64,000 nt of DNA from an uncultured Lachnospiraceae bacterium. Its GTDB lineage: Bacteria; Bacillota; Clostridia; Lachnospirales; Lachnospiraceae. Positions 47,375 to 58,209 of this stretch are shown here, one piece after another. Where the stretch lies: positions 35,114-99,113 of the forward strand of contig CAMWJF010000009.1 of the NCBI GenBank assembly GCA_947174505.1. Reading direction: 5' to 3'. The notes beneath the pieces were generated by a model. It was given only the letters and a program-made list of their open reading frames with translations. It made no database searches and was not told where the DNA came from. Every line of letters begins with the position of its first letter. Positions within the stretch are counted from its first letter, which is position 1. Made by a program: the position numbers and the translations under genes.

Positions 47375-48391
47375 ATGGCAATCTTAGTGACAGGCGGTGC
47401 GGGGTATATCGGTTCCCACACGGTAGTAGAATTACAGAATGCCGGTTATGATGTGGTAGTAGTGGATAATCTGGCAAATTCCAGCGAGAAATCCCTTGAC
47501 AGGGTGGAGAAGATCACGGGGAAACCCGTGAAGTTTTATAAGGCGGACATACTGGACAGGGACGCCTTGGAGCAGGTGTTTGCGAAGGAGCAGATTGATT
47601 CCTGTATCCATTTCGCCGGACTTAAGGCGGTGGGCGAGTCCGTGCAGAAGCCTTGGGAATATTATGAAAACAATATCGCGGGGACGCTGACGCTGGTGGA
47701 TGTGATGCGTAAGCACAATGTGAAGAACATCATTTTCTCCTCCTCGGCGACGGTGTACGGCGACCCGGCGGTGATTCCGATCACGGAGGAGTGCCCGAAG
47801 GGACAGTGCACGAACCCCTATGGCTGGACGAAATCCATGCTGGAGCAGATTCTTATGGATATCCAGAAAGCAGATCCCGAGTGGAATGTGATCCTGCTCC
47901 GCTACTTTAATCCCATCGGCGCCCACAAGAGCGGCACCATGGGCGAGAATCCCAACGGTATCCCCAACAACCTGATGCCTTACATCACACAGGTTGCGGT
48001 GGGCAAGCTGAAAGAGCTGGGCGTTTTCGGCAACGACTACGATACGCCGGACGGCACGGGCGTGCGCGACTATATCCATGTGGTTGACCTTGCGGTCGGT
48101 CATGTGAAAGCGCTGAAGAAGATTGAGGAAAAAGCGGGGCTGTGCATTTACAATCTGGGAACCGGCGTGGGCTACAGTGTACTCGATATCGTGAAGAATT
48201 TCGAGGAAGCCACGGGCGTGAAGATTCCCTATGTGATCAAGGAGAGACGGGCGGGCGATATCGCCACCTGTTATTCCAACGCGGACAAGGCAAAGAGAGA
48301 ACTCGGCTGGGAGGCGCAGTACGGTATCAAGGAGATGTGCGCGGATTCCTGGAGATGGCAGAGCAATAACCCGAACGGGTATGAGGATTAA
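47375..48391 (+). CDS. galE: UDP-glucose 4-epimerase
   Basis: '[18 protein letters not shown]', SSSATVYG, '[14 protein letters not shown]'. Confidence 0.97.
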   Translation: MAILVTGGAGYIGSHTVVELQNAGYDVVVVDNLANSSEKSLDRVEKITGKPVKFYKADILDRDALEQVFAKEQIDSCIHFAGLKAVGESVQKPWEYYENNIAGTLTLVDVMRKHNVKNIIFSSSATVYGDPAVIPITEECPKGQCTNPYGWTKSMLEQILMDIQKADPEWNVILLRYFNPIGAHKSGTMGENPNGIPNNLMPYITQVAVGKLKELGVFGNDYDTPDGTGVRDYIHVVDLAVGHVKALKKIEEKAGLCIYNLGTGVGYSVLDIVKNFEEATGVKIPYVIKERRAGDIATCYSNADKAKRELGWEAQYGIKEMCADSWRWQSNNPNGYED

Positions 48392-48399
48392 TTACAGAG

Positions 48400-48441
48400 C
48401 AGCCCAAATCGCTGTATTTCAGCAGATTTGGGCTGTATTTT
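48400..48441 (+). terminator. Rho-independent terminator
   Basis: CAGCCCAAATC ... GATTTGGGCTG then TATTTT. Confidence 0.8.
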
Positions 48442-48502
48442 CCATTGGGATAAAATCACTAATATATCGTTCCGAAAAGCGTGAACTTCCCGTTTTAACA
48501 AA

Positions 48503-49096
48503 TTAGCTTCTCCACTCAACGATATCTTCGATTTTCTTACGTGGTTTTTCTTTGGGAAATTCATTTGGATAACCAAAAGCAATAGCCGCAATAAGTTGAC
48601 CGTCACTATCCAGCCATTTACACAGTTCTGAATACGCAAAATAAATGTCACATATCCAAAGACTGCCTATTCCCTTTTCAGTAGCGGCAAGAAGCATATT
48701 TTGTATGGAAGCACTTATTGATTGAATGTTGCAAATTTCATAAATATGTTCTTCCGGTGTTAATTCTGTTAAAATACTTTTGCCCATTGAATTAACAACA
48801 AAAACTATGATTGGTGCTTCTGCCATGATATCTACAGTATGTTTTGCGGCAGCTATATGTTGTTTACTTAGCGGCAATAAGGCATTATCATTTTCTTCCC
48901 TCTCAATTCCCAAGCGGAAAACTTGAAGCATTTCTTTTTTTGCGTTTCCTTGTATCACAATATATTTCCATGGTTGTCTGTTTTTAGATGAAGGCGCTTT
49001 TATTCCACTTTGGATAATATCTGTAATATCCTTTTGGGATATAGGTTGATCTGTGAATTTCCTTATACTTCGTCTGTTATAAATTGCTGAAATCAT
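48503..49096 (-). CDS. Nitroreductase-family protein
   Basis: 'NRRSIRKFTDQPISQKDITDIIQSGIKAPSSKNRQPWKYIVI'. Confidence 0.92.
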   Translation of the reverse strand: MISAIYNRRSIRKFTDQPISQKDITDIIQSGIKAPSSKNRQPWKYIVIQGNAKKEMLQVFRLGIEREENDNALLPLSKQHIAAAKHTVDIMAEAPIIVFVVNSMGKSILTELTPEEHIYEICNIQSISASIQNMLLAATEKGIGSLWICDIYFAYSELCKWLDSDGQLIAAIAFGYPNEFPKEKPRKKIEDIVEWRS

Positions 49097-49307
49097 TTTT
49101 GATAATCCCCCGAAATTTTGATTTGTGTTTGTTCTTCTTTTATAGTATATCTTTTAACTCTCGCAGACGTCAATTGCTTTCGAAATTTGAGTTTTCCCAT
49201 TTTTTCAGCTTATCCATTTGCTCCTGAATAAAATAAAAAATGCAAATACATTGACACTTTGCTATAATTAAATCACGGCTACCAGGAGTACAAATTGGGG
49301 ATGATCT

Positions 49308-49800
49308 ATGGGAGGGAAGTTTTTGAAGAAACATATTATCATTGCAGGCGTGCCACGATCAGGAAAAAGCACAATTTCTCAAAAAATATCGAATAATTTG
49401 GGATATCAGCATATAAGCATGGACTCAATCATTGCAGGGATTGAAAGTGTTTTTCCTGAAACGGGTATTAGTTCTGATGCAGAAACAGACCTTTGGGAAA
49501 ATATTCAATATATTAGTTCTAAGATGGCATTATTCATTCGCGCAATGATAGACAGTGGCACTAAAAGATCAATGCAGAATATATAACTTGCCGTATTATG
49601 ATACATCTTACAACAGAGAACAGATATTTAAGTCCATTTTTGGTTTTTGAACAATGAAATACTGGCAGGCGCAGAGAGATTTGGAAAGTGGGCTATTGCA
49701 GAATACCCTCATAACCTATATTATATCATCATATCTGGAGAATAGAAACTGTTTACTTTTTATGGATATGGTCAAAATCCCGCTAAGCCACATACAGGTA
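49308..49800 (+). pseudogene. Degenerate P-loop kinase-like remnant
   Basis: 'IIIAGVPRSGKSTISQKIS' intact N-terminus, then a frame break; coding-like NLPYYDTSYNREQIFKSI in another frame. Confidence 0.5.
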
Positions 49801-50433
49801 CATAAAGATAAAATGGCACACGCTCCCGCCCATCACGAACAGGTGAAAGACTTCGTGGGAGCCGAAATTCTTGTGTTTCGCGTTAAAAATGGGCAGCTTC
49901 AGCGCGTAGATTACACCGCCCGCCGTGTATAAGATGCCGCCTGCGAGAAGCCATAAAAAGGCGCTTAGCAACAGCGTGTTCCACAGCGTGCCGAAAACGG
50001 CAAGGCAGGCCCAGCCCATGGCGATATACAGGACCGAGGAAAACCACTTGGGGCAGGTGATCCAGCACATCTTGACCAGCATCCCCGCGACGGCGATGCC
50101 CCAGACTGCCGCCAAAAGCATATAGCCGCGGCGGTCGCCCAGAATCACCAGACAGACCGGGGTGTAGGAACCTGCGATCAGCACGAAGATCATCATGTGA
50201 TCCAGCTTGCGGAATATTCTTAAAATGCTGTCCTTTACGGTGACGCTGTGGTAGAGCGCGCTTGCCCCGTACAGTGCAACCATGCTGCCGATAAAGACGG
50301 CCAGCGCGATAAAGACGATCTGGTCGGCATCGACGGCGGCCTTCACCAAAAGCGGCGTAGCCGCGATAATAGCCATCATCATGCCGATAAAATGGGTGAT
50401 GGCGCTTCCGGGTTCACGAATGGTAATCTGCAT
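49783..50433 (-). CDS. Hemolysin III / YqfA-family membrane protein
   Basis: 'GSAITHFIGMMMAI...YHSV...RKLDHMMIFVLIAGSYTPVCL...GGSVCHFIFMY'. Confidence 0.92.
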   Translation of the reverse strand: MQITIREPGSAITHFIGMMMAIIAATPLLVKAAVDADQIVFIALAVFIGSMVALYGASALYHSVTVKDSILRIFRKLDHMMIFVLIAGSYTPVCLVILGDRRGYMLLAAVWGIAVAGMLVKMCWITCPKWFSSVLYIAMGWACLAVFGTLWNTLLLSAFLWLLAGGILYTAGGVIYALKLPIFNAKHKNFGSHEVFHLFVMGGSVCHFIFMYLYVA

Positions 50434-50651
50434 ACAATCAACTCCTCTGAAAAATTTGTGGTATTGTTTTTTGTCTAATGCATAAATTAAGTACGAATGC
50501 CGCCGCATGTAGTTTTAAAAACTACGTGAAATATACTATGATACTACTACTTAAAGTGTGCAAAGTCAATCGCTTTATACATAAAAATTTAGCCGGCTTT
50601 TGTTTTGCTTTTGGAAGTTATGACGAAGACACAGAGAAAGACCGGGGAGGT

Positions 50652-50918
50652 TTAATCCTCCTCGATCACATGGATTTCCAGAAAATCAAAATCAATTTCT
50701 TCTATAAAATTATCCTGGCTGAAGCGGGCTTTGCTGTGCCGTTTAAAGTCGGAGACGGTGGCTTCCAGCCAGATCGGTTTCCCCAGATCGAATTGCAGAC
50801 AGACTTCTTCCAGCGCGTCAAATACCTTGTGGGTGCGCGTTTCCGTGCGCCCGTCCTCTATTACGGTATCTTTGATCATACGGTTATCCTTAAATTCCTT
50901 TGCCCATAGACGAAACAT
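50652..50918 (-). CDS. Conserved hypothetical protein
   Basis: Small ORF starting MFRLWAKEFKDNRMIKDTVIED. Confidence 0.65.
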   Translation of the reverse strand: MFRLWAKEFKDNRMIKDTVIEDGRTETRTHKVFDALEEVCLQFDLGKPIWLEATVSDFKRHSKARFSQDNFIEEIDFDFLEIHVIEED

Positions 50919-51118
50919 ATCGCACCTCATTTCCCGTTACGGTTCAGCTTTTGTCTTTCATGCGGTCTTTTTACTGTAGTTGTTTGCCGTTCCCTTACCA
51001 ATATACAAACCCCGGCGGAAAAAGTAAAGCCCTCAGAAATTATTATATTGCTATGGCCTTTTTTGTGCTATACTTGACGCAGGCTGTCGAAGATGACAGC
51101 TTCTGAGGTTGTAATATT

Positions 51119-52996
51119 ATGAAAAACAGTAAAAAACAGGCATATATCCGGAAAAAGGGCATATATATATCTTTGGCGGAAAACAGGAGGCTTCTCCTGT
51201 GTGCTTTTGCGTGGGGCATACCGTTTACTGCATCCTGTGTGCTTGGATGGCGGCTTGTCCATGAGGGGACGGTGTTCGGCCCCGGCGGTTCGGCGGCGGC
51301 TTATGCGGGCAGCCTGCTTCTGTTCCTGTTGGAAACCGCGGCTTTTTCCGTGCCTGCGGCAGCTTTTGCGGCGGTTGTTATGCGCGGGGGCAATAAGCGG
51401 AGGCTGTGCCCCGGCGGTTCGGCGGCAGGAAAGACGGAAGAGACAGGGAGTGCGGAGACTGCGGCAGTGGAAAATTCACAGCGGCGTTCCGTACGGCAAG
51501 TGTGGCTCCTTTACAGTCTGCTGATTTTTCTCTGCTGGATGCCGGTTTTTCTTGCCTACTATCCGTCGGTCTTTGCCTATGACGCGGAGGGACAGCTTTA
51601 TCAGGTATTGGCCGGAGATTACAGCACACATCACCCGCTTTTGCATACCTTATTTCTGGGAGCTTTTTTCAGGCTGGGGATGGCGCTTGGTTCCTGCTCT
51701 GCCGGCATGGCAGTCCATTCGGTAGTGCAGATGGCGCTGATGGCATGTGTTTTTGGCTGGGCGTTATCCTTCTTGTACCAAAGACGGGTTCCCGGATGGG
51801 CAAGGGTAGTTCTGTTTCTTTTTTTTGCGCTCTTTCCGGCAAATTCGGTTTTGGCGATAAGTACTACAAAGGATGTGCTTTTCGCGGCTTTGGTGCTGCT
51901 CTATACCCTGTGCCTTCACCGCATGGTGTGCGTTCAGGATATGCAGTCCGGCGTGAAGACACAGGCAGCTTACATTGTCCTGGGCGTTCTCATGCTGCTG
52001 TTTCGCAACAATGCGGTGTACGCCTTTGTGGTCAGCGTGCCGGTTGTTTGTATCGGACTTGGGAGAGGGAAACATTGCCTGGAAAACGGCGAGCAGGGAG
52101 AGAAAGGTGGGAGCGGGGACGGCTTTCCGGGAGAACGAAGCGAGGACAGAGTGCGGGCTGGGAAACGGCATGTGTGGGGCGGCAGCCCGCCACGGAGAAC
52201 ATATCTGCATATAACGCTCATGATATTTGTATTGTACGGCATTTGTGCCTTTTCGTTAAAGGCTGTCACCCGGGCGCAGAACGGCAGCCCGCGTGAAATG
52301 CTGAGTGTGCCGCTCCAGCAGATGGCGCGCACCAGAGTGGAAGCGGAGGAAAAAATTGACCTGTCCCTGCGGCAGGAGCTGGAAAAGTACATTCCCGCCG
52401 AATGGGTCTTTGCGGCGTATAATCCCCATTTGGCGGATCCGGTGAAAAACCGTGCCGTGATCCACGACGATCCTGCAGGACTGGTTAAGACGTGGATCAG
52501 ACTTGGATTGGAGCATCCGGCCATTTACATCGATGCTTTTCTGGACAATTCGCTGGGACTCTGGTATTTGTGGGACACTTCCCATGCGCAGGTGTATGGG
52601 ATCGGCGCGGAGAGCGGCTTCGGCTATCTTTCCACGGATAACCGTGTCATGCCTGCCGGATTTGAGGTGGAGGAACACAGTCTGCTTCCCGGCCTGCGTG
52701 CCTTTATGGAAAGGATTGTGTCGGATAATGCGTACAGTAAGCTGCCCGCGGTCAGGCTCCTGTTTGCGCCAGCCCTGTACTGGTGGCTGTTGTGTCTGTA
52801 CTTTGTGACAGCCTTTTGCAGGAAAAGATACCGGGAGACGCTGCCGGTGGTATTCCTTGGGGCGTATTGTCTGACCCTCCTGCTTTCGCCGACGGTGCTG
52901 GTACGTTATATTTACCCATTGATGGTGACGATTCCCGTCATATTGCCATGCCTCATGGTAGATATAGAATCGGTCGAAAGTGAAAATAGACAATAA
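51119..52996 (+). CDS. Large multi-TM protein, DUF6020-like
   Basis: 'YYPSVFAYDAEGQLYQVLAGDYSTHHPLLHTLFLGAFFRLG', ~12 TM pattern. Confidence 0.75.
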   Translation: MKNSKKQAYIRKKGIYISLAENRRLLLCAFAWGIPFTASCVLGWRLVHEGTVFGPGGSAAAYAGSLLLFLLETAAFSVPAAAFAAVVMRGGNKRRLCPGGSAAGKTEETGSAETAAVENSQRRSVRQVWLLYSLLIFLCWMPVFLAYYPSVFAYDAEGQLYQVLAGDYSTHHPLLHTLFLGAFFRLGMALGSCSAGMAVHSVVQMALMACVFGWALSFLYQRRVPGWARVVLFLFFALFPANSVLAISTTKDVLFAALVLLYTLCLHRMVCVQDMQSGVKTQAAYIVLGVLMLLFRNNAVYAFVVSVPVVCIGLGRGKHCLENGEQGEKGGSGDGFPGERSEDRVRAGKRHVWGGSPPRRTYLHITLMIFVLYGICAFSLKAVTRAQNGSPREMLSVPLQQMARTRVEAEEKIDLSLRQELEKYIPAEWVFAAYNPHLADPVKNRAVIHDDPAGLVKTWIRLGLEHPAIYIDAFLDNSLGLWYLWDTSHAQVYGIGAESGFGYLSTDNRVMPAGFEVEEHSLLPGLRAFMERIVSDNAYSKLPAVRLLFAPALYWWLLCLYFVTAFCRKRYRETLPVVFLGAYCLTLLLSPTVLVRYIYPLMVTIPVILPCLMVDIESVESENRQ

Positions 52997-53094
52997 ATTA
53001 TTAAAATTTACGAAAATTTTGTCTAAAATATACGTTTTGTATAGGAAGTATGATATACTAAGGACATGAAATAAAAATTCGGGGGATTCTTGAA

Positions 53095-53745
53095 ATGGAA
53101 GTAGTAGTTGACAGAGGGAAAGACGGCGACATAGACAGTTGGAAAGAGGTACAGCTCATTTATAATTCCGCCTTGAAGCAGATTTCCACGAAGCTGGAGA
53201 TTCTGAACGATGAGTTTCAGCATGTGCACAGGTATAATCCGATCGAGCATATCAAGTGGCGCATTAAGACGCCGGAGAGCATCGTGAAGAAATTGAAAAA
53301 GCATGGCTATGAATCTACCATAGATAACATGGTGAGCCATGTCAATGACATTGCGGGCATCCGTGTGATCTGTTCCTTTGCGTCGGATATTTACCAGATC
53401 GCGGAAATGATCAGCAATCAAAGTGACATTCGTGTCATATCGGTAAAGGATTATATCGTGAACCCGAAGGCCAGCGGGTATAAGAGCTATCACATGCTGG
53501 TGACGGTGCCGGTTTATCTTTCCGACCGGATAGCGGACACGAAGGTGGAAATTCAGATCCGTACGGTGGCGATGGATTTCTGGGCCAGCCTGGAGCATAA
53601 GATCCACTATAAGTTTGAAGGAAATGCGCCGGAGCATATCAAGGAGCAGCTTGTGGAATGCGCGCAGATGGTTGCCGCGCTGGACGCAAGGATGATGTCG
53701 CTGAATGAGGAAATCCTACATATCGGGCAGGAGGAAGAGGAATAA
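53095..53745 (+). CDS. Small alarmone synthetase (GTP pyrophosphokinase family, RelQ-like)
   Basis: 'RIKTPESIVKKLKKHGYE...DIAGIRVICSFASDIY...VEIQIRTVAMDFWASLEHKIHYK'. Confidence 0.92.
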   Translation: MEVVVDRGKDGDIDSWKEVQLIYNSALKQISTKLEILNDEFQHVHRYNPIEHIKWRIKTPESIVKKLKKHGYESTIDNMVSHVNDIAGIRVICSFASDIYQIAEMISNQSDIRVISVKDYIVNPKASGYKSYHMLVTVPVYLSDRIADTKVEIQIRTVAMDFWASLEHKIHYKFEGNAPEHIKEQLVECAQMVAALDARMMSLNEEILHIGQEEEE

Positions 53746-53789
53746 AGGGAGGACTTAAAACACAGGATAAAAAGAGATGCAGTCCCATG

Positions 53790-53817
53790 AGAGCCGTAGC
53801 CATTACGGCTCTTTTCT
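53790..53817. terminator. Terminator between convergent genes
   Basis: AGAGCCGTAgccatTACGGCTCTTTTC. Confidence 0.8.
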
Positions 53818-54822
53818 TGTCGTGTTACCTTGCCGCAGTACAGGGAGTGTGGTGTAACTCTGCACAAGCAGGGAAGGATTTTCCAGCTTGCGAAGGAGCA
53901 TGACGGCGGCCTGTAAACCCAGATCATAGACATCTATATCTATAATAGTAGGAGACGGTTCGATCAGGGCGGAGTAAGGGTAACTGTCGAAGGTGAGGAA
54001 GGCGACGTCGTCGGGGACGCGCAGATGCTTTTCCTGCAGCGCTTTGCATAGGCTGAGGGCGAGCAGGCTGTTTTCGCAGACGATGGCACGGGGCGGCTCC
54101 GGCAGGGAAAGAAGCGCCATAGACTGGCGGTAGGCGTCCTCTTTGGAGGAATCCGTATAACAAATATATTCCTCGGGAATGCGGTAGCCGTAATCGTACA
54201 TTCCGCCGAGAAAACCGTTTAAACGCCGCGTGGAGATATCGTCTGTGCGGCGTTCCGCGAGGAAGGCTGTTTTTTCATAACGGCATTCCAACATATGCTG
54301 TGCGGCGAACTGCCCGGCGAGTCCGTGATTGGTGTCGATCCAGCAAAGGTTGCTTCTGCGGACCGGGCAGCCTATGTAAATATGGGGAAACTGCGTGTCC
54401 AGCAAGATCCGGGTCATGCCGGGGACAGCGCAGGAACCATGGATTAACATACCGTCCGCGATGCGGGAGGAGATCTGTTCTGTCAGAAATTCTTCCGGGG
54501 AAGTATCCTCGGGAATGTCTGTCAGCATCAGCGTATAGCCGCGGGTGGACAATTCCTTCTGCACGCCGCATAAAATATCAAACATATGCGGATTGTGATA
54601 GGCTTCCTCCTTTTTCAGGCTGGAAAGGAACAAAATGTTCCTCGTCGCTCCTCTGGCAAAGCTGACGGCCCTCGCATTAGGCGTATAGTGCAGCTTGTCG
54701 ATGGCCTCCTGTACGCGGGCGCATGTCTTTGGTGAAATGGAAGACCAGTTATTCAATACCTTGGAAACTGTAGAGGTAGAAACCCCGGCTTCCCTGGCCA
54801 CATCCCGTATCGTGACAGACAT
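53803..54822 (-). CDS. LacI-family transcriptional regulator
   Basis: 'MSVTIRDVAREAGVSTSTVSKVLNNWSSISPKT' plus sugar-binding domain. Confidence 0.93.
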   Translation of the reverse strand: MSVTIRDVAREAGVSTSTVSKVLNNWSSISPKTCARVQEAIDKLHYTPNARAVSFARGATRNILFLSSLKKEEAYHNPHMFDILCGVQKELSTRGYTLMLTDIPEDTSPEEFLTEQISSRIADGMLIHGSCAVPGMTRILLDTQFPHIYIGCPVRRSNLCWIDTNHGLAGQFAAQHMLECRYEKTAFLAERRTDDISTRRLNGFLGGMYDYGYRIPEEYICYTDSSKEDAYRQSMALLSLPEPPRAIVCENSLLALSLCKALQEKHLRVPDDVAFLTFDSYPYSALIEPSPTIIDIDVYDLGLQAAVMLLRKLENPSLLVQSYTTLPVLRQGNTTRKEP

Positions 54823-55050
54823 CGTATTCCTCCTTAAAAAACGCACAAATTTGATTATATAGTATAGCGGTTTCCTGACAAAGTCAATATAAATATTGCG
54901 AAATGCTTGGAAAATAAGTGGATTTAGTGATATAAAAAATGTAGATAAGACGTGTGCCACTATTATCAGATAAAAAATTAGGAAAATAGTTTCACAAAAA
55001 ACGAGGACAAGGGAAGCTGAAAAAGAGACGGCTTCAGAGGGGAGGAAAAC

Positions 55051-56358
55051 ATGAAAAAGAAAAGGAATGTGCTATTGGCAGGAATTTTGACTCTGGGACT
55101 TTTGTCTGGCTGCGGCGGTAAGGGTGCAGAGGGCGGTGCGGCGGATGCGGACGCCCAAAAGGATGAGACGCTGGAAATGACACAGACGGAGGAGAGTGGC
55201 AAAACGGACGGGCAGTCATCCGGCGACGCGGTAGTGATTACCGCATGGCATGACAATGACGAGGCGATGATGAATGCGCTGGCAGACGTGGTAAATGAAA
55301 AACTGGAAGGCGAAAATATTACGCTCCGTTTTGAGAAGAAAAGTGATGTGAGCGGGCAGATCAGGCTGTACGGAACGGACGCGGCGAACGGCCCGGACAT
55401 GTATCTTTTTGCGCATGATTCGCTGGGCGGATTTGCGGAGATGGGGATTCTGGAACCCGTGGGAAATCTGATTGCGGCGGATAAGGAGAAGGATCTTCTG
55501 CCGATGACGATTGAGGCGGCCAGCTATAAAGGCGAGCAGTATTTGATGCCGGTCTACTATGAGACGCTTCTCTTTATGTACAATAAAGATTTGTGGGAGG
55601 GGGAGGTGCCTTCCGATACGGAGAAGCTGTATGAATATATGGAAGCACACACGGACGAGAATGCGGGAACTTACGCGCTGGTCAACCAACACTCCAACTC
55701 TTATAATGTGGCGCCGTTTATCAATGGCTTCGGCGGGTACATTATTGACGGGGAAGGAAATCCGGGACTGGATGCACAGGCGACGGTGGAAGCGATCCGC
55801 TATAATGAGAAGTTTGCAAAGCTGCAGGCGGACGGGGATTACAATACGGTGACTGCGCTGTTCAATGAGGGGAAGGCGGCGGCTATTATCGGCGGACCCT
55901 GGCTTGTCTCCGGCATACGGGAGGCGGGCATCGATCTGGGGATCAAATCCCTCTGTGAGTTTGCACTGCCGAACGGCGGCGTGATGATACCTTATTCGGG
56001 TGTGCAGTGTTTGGGCGTCTTAAAGTATGCGGCTGAGAGTAAGGGCGAAGCGCTGACAAAAGTTCTGGAGATACTGGCGGAGCCGGAGGTCGGCGTGGCG
56101 CTGGCAAATGGATTTAACTGTGCGCCGGCCAACAGCAAGGCGTATGAGGATGCGGAGGTGGCCTCCAACGAGATGATTCTTGCCATGAAAAAGAGTGCGG
56201 AGAAGGCGGTTCCCATGTCCAACATTCCTGAGATGAGTGTGATGTGGGGACCGGCGGAATCCCTTCTGGCGGCGGTGAATAAGTCGGGCGAGGATGTGGA
56301 AGAGGCAGCGGCCAGATATCAGAGTGAAGCGCTGCAGGCGATCAAGGACATGCAGTAA
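55051..56358 (+). CDS. Extracellular solute-binding lipoprotein, maltose/maltodextrin type
   Basis: Lipobox LSGC; MalE-like 'GPDMYLFAHDSLGGFAEMGILEPV...AAIIGGPWLVSGI'. Confidence 0.92.
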   Translation: MKKKRNVLLAGILTLGLLSGCGGKGAEGGAADADAQKDETLEMTQTEESGKTDGQSSGDAVVITAWHDNDEAMMNALADVVNEKLEGENITLRFEKKSDVSGQIRLYGTDAANGPDMYLFAHDSLGGFAEMGILEPVGNLIAADKEKDLLPMTIEAASYKGEQYLMPVYYETLLFMYNKDLWEGEVPSDTEKLYEYMEAHTDENAGTYALVNQHSNSYNVAPFINGFGGYIIDGEGNPGLDAQATVEAIRYNEKFAKLQADGDYNTVTALFNEGKAAAIIGGPWLVSGIREAGIDLGIKSLCEFALPNGGVMIPYSGVQCLGVLKYAAESKGEALTKVLEILAEPEVGVALANGFNCAPANSKAYEDAEVASNEMILAMKKSAEKAVPMSNIPEMSVMWGPAESLLAAVNKSGEDVEEAAARYQSEALQAIKDMQ

Positions 56359-56417
56359 ACACAGGCCGGCGGCGCGCGAAAGTCAGCGCGCCCGGCAGCC
56401 TGAGAGGGGAAAAGGGA

Positions 56418-57314
56418 ATGAAAAAGATAAAAAGGATTAAGAAGGGAATGCTGCCATGGCTGTACAGTTTTCCGGCCTATGTGCTGATCGGCGTCATTGT
56501 GCTGTTTCCGATCCTGTATACGGGGTATATTTCCCTGACCAATATGAATCTTTATCACTGGCAGGATTACGGTTTTGCGGGGGTCGAGAATTATGTGAGG
56601 GCGCTTGGCAAGATCGACTCGGGATTTCTCTCGGCGCTGTGGACAACGATTGTATGGACGGCGGTAAATATGCTGTTTGATGTGGCGGTTTCCTATGTGC
56701 TGGCGGTGGGACTGAATACGGAAGGGATGCGCGCAAAAAGGGTTTATAAAACGCTGCTGATTTTTCCGTGGGCAATGCCCGCCTATGTCTCCATTCTCGT
56801 ATGGCGGGTCGGCATGTTTAATACGGAATTCGGCCTTTTAAATAAGCTGCTGGTCGCCCTTGGCGGGTCGAAGACCGATTTTTTATCGAGAAACGTGCCG
56901 GCATTCCTTTCCTGTATGGTGTTAAATCTGTGGATGTCTCTGCCCTATATGATTACCATGTTTGACGGCGCGCTGCAAAGTGTTGACAGGAGCATGTATG
57001 AGAGCGCGGAGATGGAGGGAGCGAATGTCTGGCAGAAGAATCTGTATATTACCATTCCTTCCCTGAAAAAAATGATGGCGCCCGTGGTGGTCATGACCAC
57101 TTTTACGACCTTTAAACAGTTCGATATTGTGTATCTGCTGACGATGCAGAAAGGTTCCGTGTCGGGCTCCACAATGCAGACGATTATCACTTACGCGCAC
57201 CAGAACGCGTTTGTTTCCAATAATTACGGTTTGTCCTCTGCGGTTTCTATCGTAATCTTTGCAATTATCATTGTATTTTCCGTCTGGACAAACAGGAAAA
57301 CCACAGAGGCATAG
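56418..57314 (+). CDS. Carbohydrate ABC transporter permease, MalF-like
   Basis: 'YESAEMEGANVWQKNLYITIPSLKKMM' EAA-type loop. Confidence 0.92.
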   Translation: MKKIKRIKKGMLPWLYSFPAYVLIGVIVLFPILYTGYISLTNMNLYHWQDYGFAGVENYVRALGKIDSGFLSALWTTIVWTAVNMLFDVAVSYVLAVGLNTEGMRAKRVYKTLLIFPWAMPAYVSILVWRVGMFNTEFGLLNKLLVALGGSKTDFLSRNVPAFLSCMVLNLWMSLPYMITMFDGALQSVDRSMYESAEMEGANVWQKNLYITIPSLKKMMAPVVVMTTFTTFKQFDIVYLLTMQKGSVSGSTMQTIITYAHQNAFVSNNYGLSSAVSIVIFAIIIVFSVWTNRKTTEA

Positions 57315-57335
57315 ACGCTTCGGAACGGAGAGATT

Positions 57336-58178
57336 ATGGGAAAATCCATCAAAAGAAAAATCAGGCTTGCGGCGCTGCATCTGTTTTATATCTGTGTCTG
57401 CCTGCTGGGTCTTGTACCGATTCTGTATATCCTGCTGTTGTCCTTCAGCGGCGGAAGCGGGGCGCTGACAACGGGAACTTCCATTCTGCCGGAGCGGTTT
57501 ACGCTGGAGAATTACCGGCGGATTCTCGTGGAGGAACCGTTTCTCAGGTGGCTGTTCAACTCGGTAATCCTGAGCGTGGGAACCATGATAATCGCTATGG
57601 GTACGAGCGTGACCACGTCCTATGCTTTTTCCAGGTTCCGCTTCCGCGGGAGAAACGCGGCCATGCAGCTTTTGCTGCTGCTCAACGCTTTCCCGCAGAT
57701 TCTGTCCATGTTTGCCATATTCCGGCTGTTCCGTCTGCTAAACCTGCTGGATTCCCACGGGGGACTGATTTTCATTTATGCGGGGAGCATGTGTATTTTT
57801 GGTATATGGAATATGAAGGGATATTTTGATTCTGTTCCGATAGAGATCGAGGAGGCGTCCAAGATCGACGGCGCGGGAAATATGCAGTTGATTGTGAAAA
57901 TTATCCTGCCGCTGGCGCGCCCGGCCATCATTGTGACGGCGGTTATGATACTGATTTTTGTCTGGAATGAATATCTGTTTGCCACCACGTTTATGATGCG
58001 GGAGGAGAGCTATACGCTGGCCGGCGGATTGTACCAGCTGCAGGCCAACGATTACAGCCGGAGCTGGCCCCTGTTTTCGGCCGCAGCGATGCTGGTATCC
58101 GTGCCGATTCTGATTGTGTTCTTCTGCGTTCAGAAATATATGGTTTCGGGGCTGACGGCGGGTGGCGTTAAGCAGTAG
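57336..58178 (+). CDS. Carbohydrate ABC transporter permease, MalG-like
   Basis: 'IEEASKIDGAGNMQLIVKIILPLARPAI' EAA loop. Confidence 0.93.
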   Translation: MGKSIKRKIRLAALHLFYICVCLLGLVPILYILLLSFSGGSGALTTGTSILPERFTLENYRRILVEEPFLRWLFNSVILSVGTMIIAMGTSVTTSYAFSRFRFRGRNAAMQLLLLLNAFPQILSMFAIFRLFRLLNLLDSHGGLIFIYAGSMCIFGIWNMKGYFDSVPIEIEEASKIDGAGNMQLIVKIILPLARPAIIVTAVMILIFVWNEYLFATTFMMREESYTLAGGLYQLQANDYSRSWPLFSAAAMLVSVPILIVFFCVQKYMVSGLTAGGVKQ

Positions 58179-58209
58179 GATTCGGAAAAGAACCGGAATG
58201 GAGGAAAAG

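Noticed and set aside
49654-49932. 92-aa plus-strand ORF
   Set aside because: Part is pseudogene debris and the rest is antisense to the hemolysin III gene.
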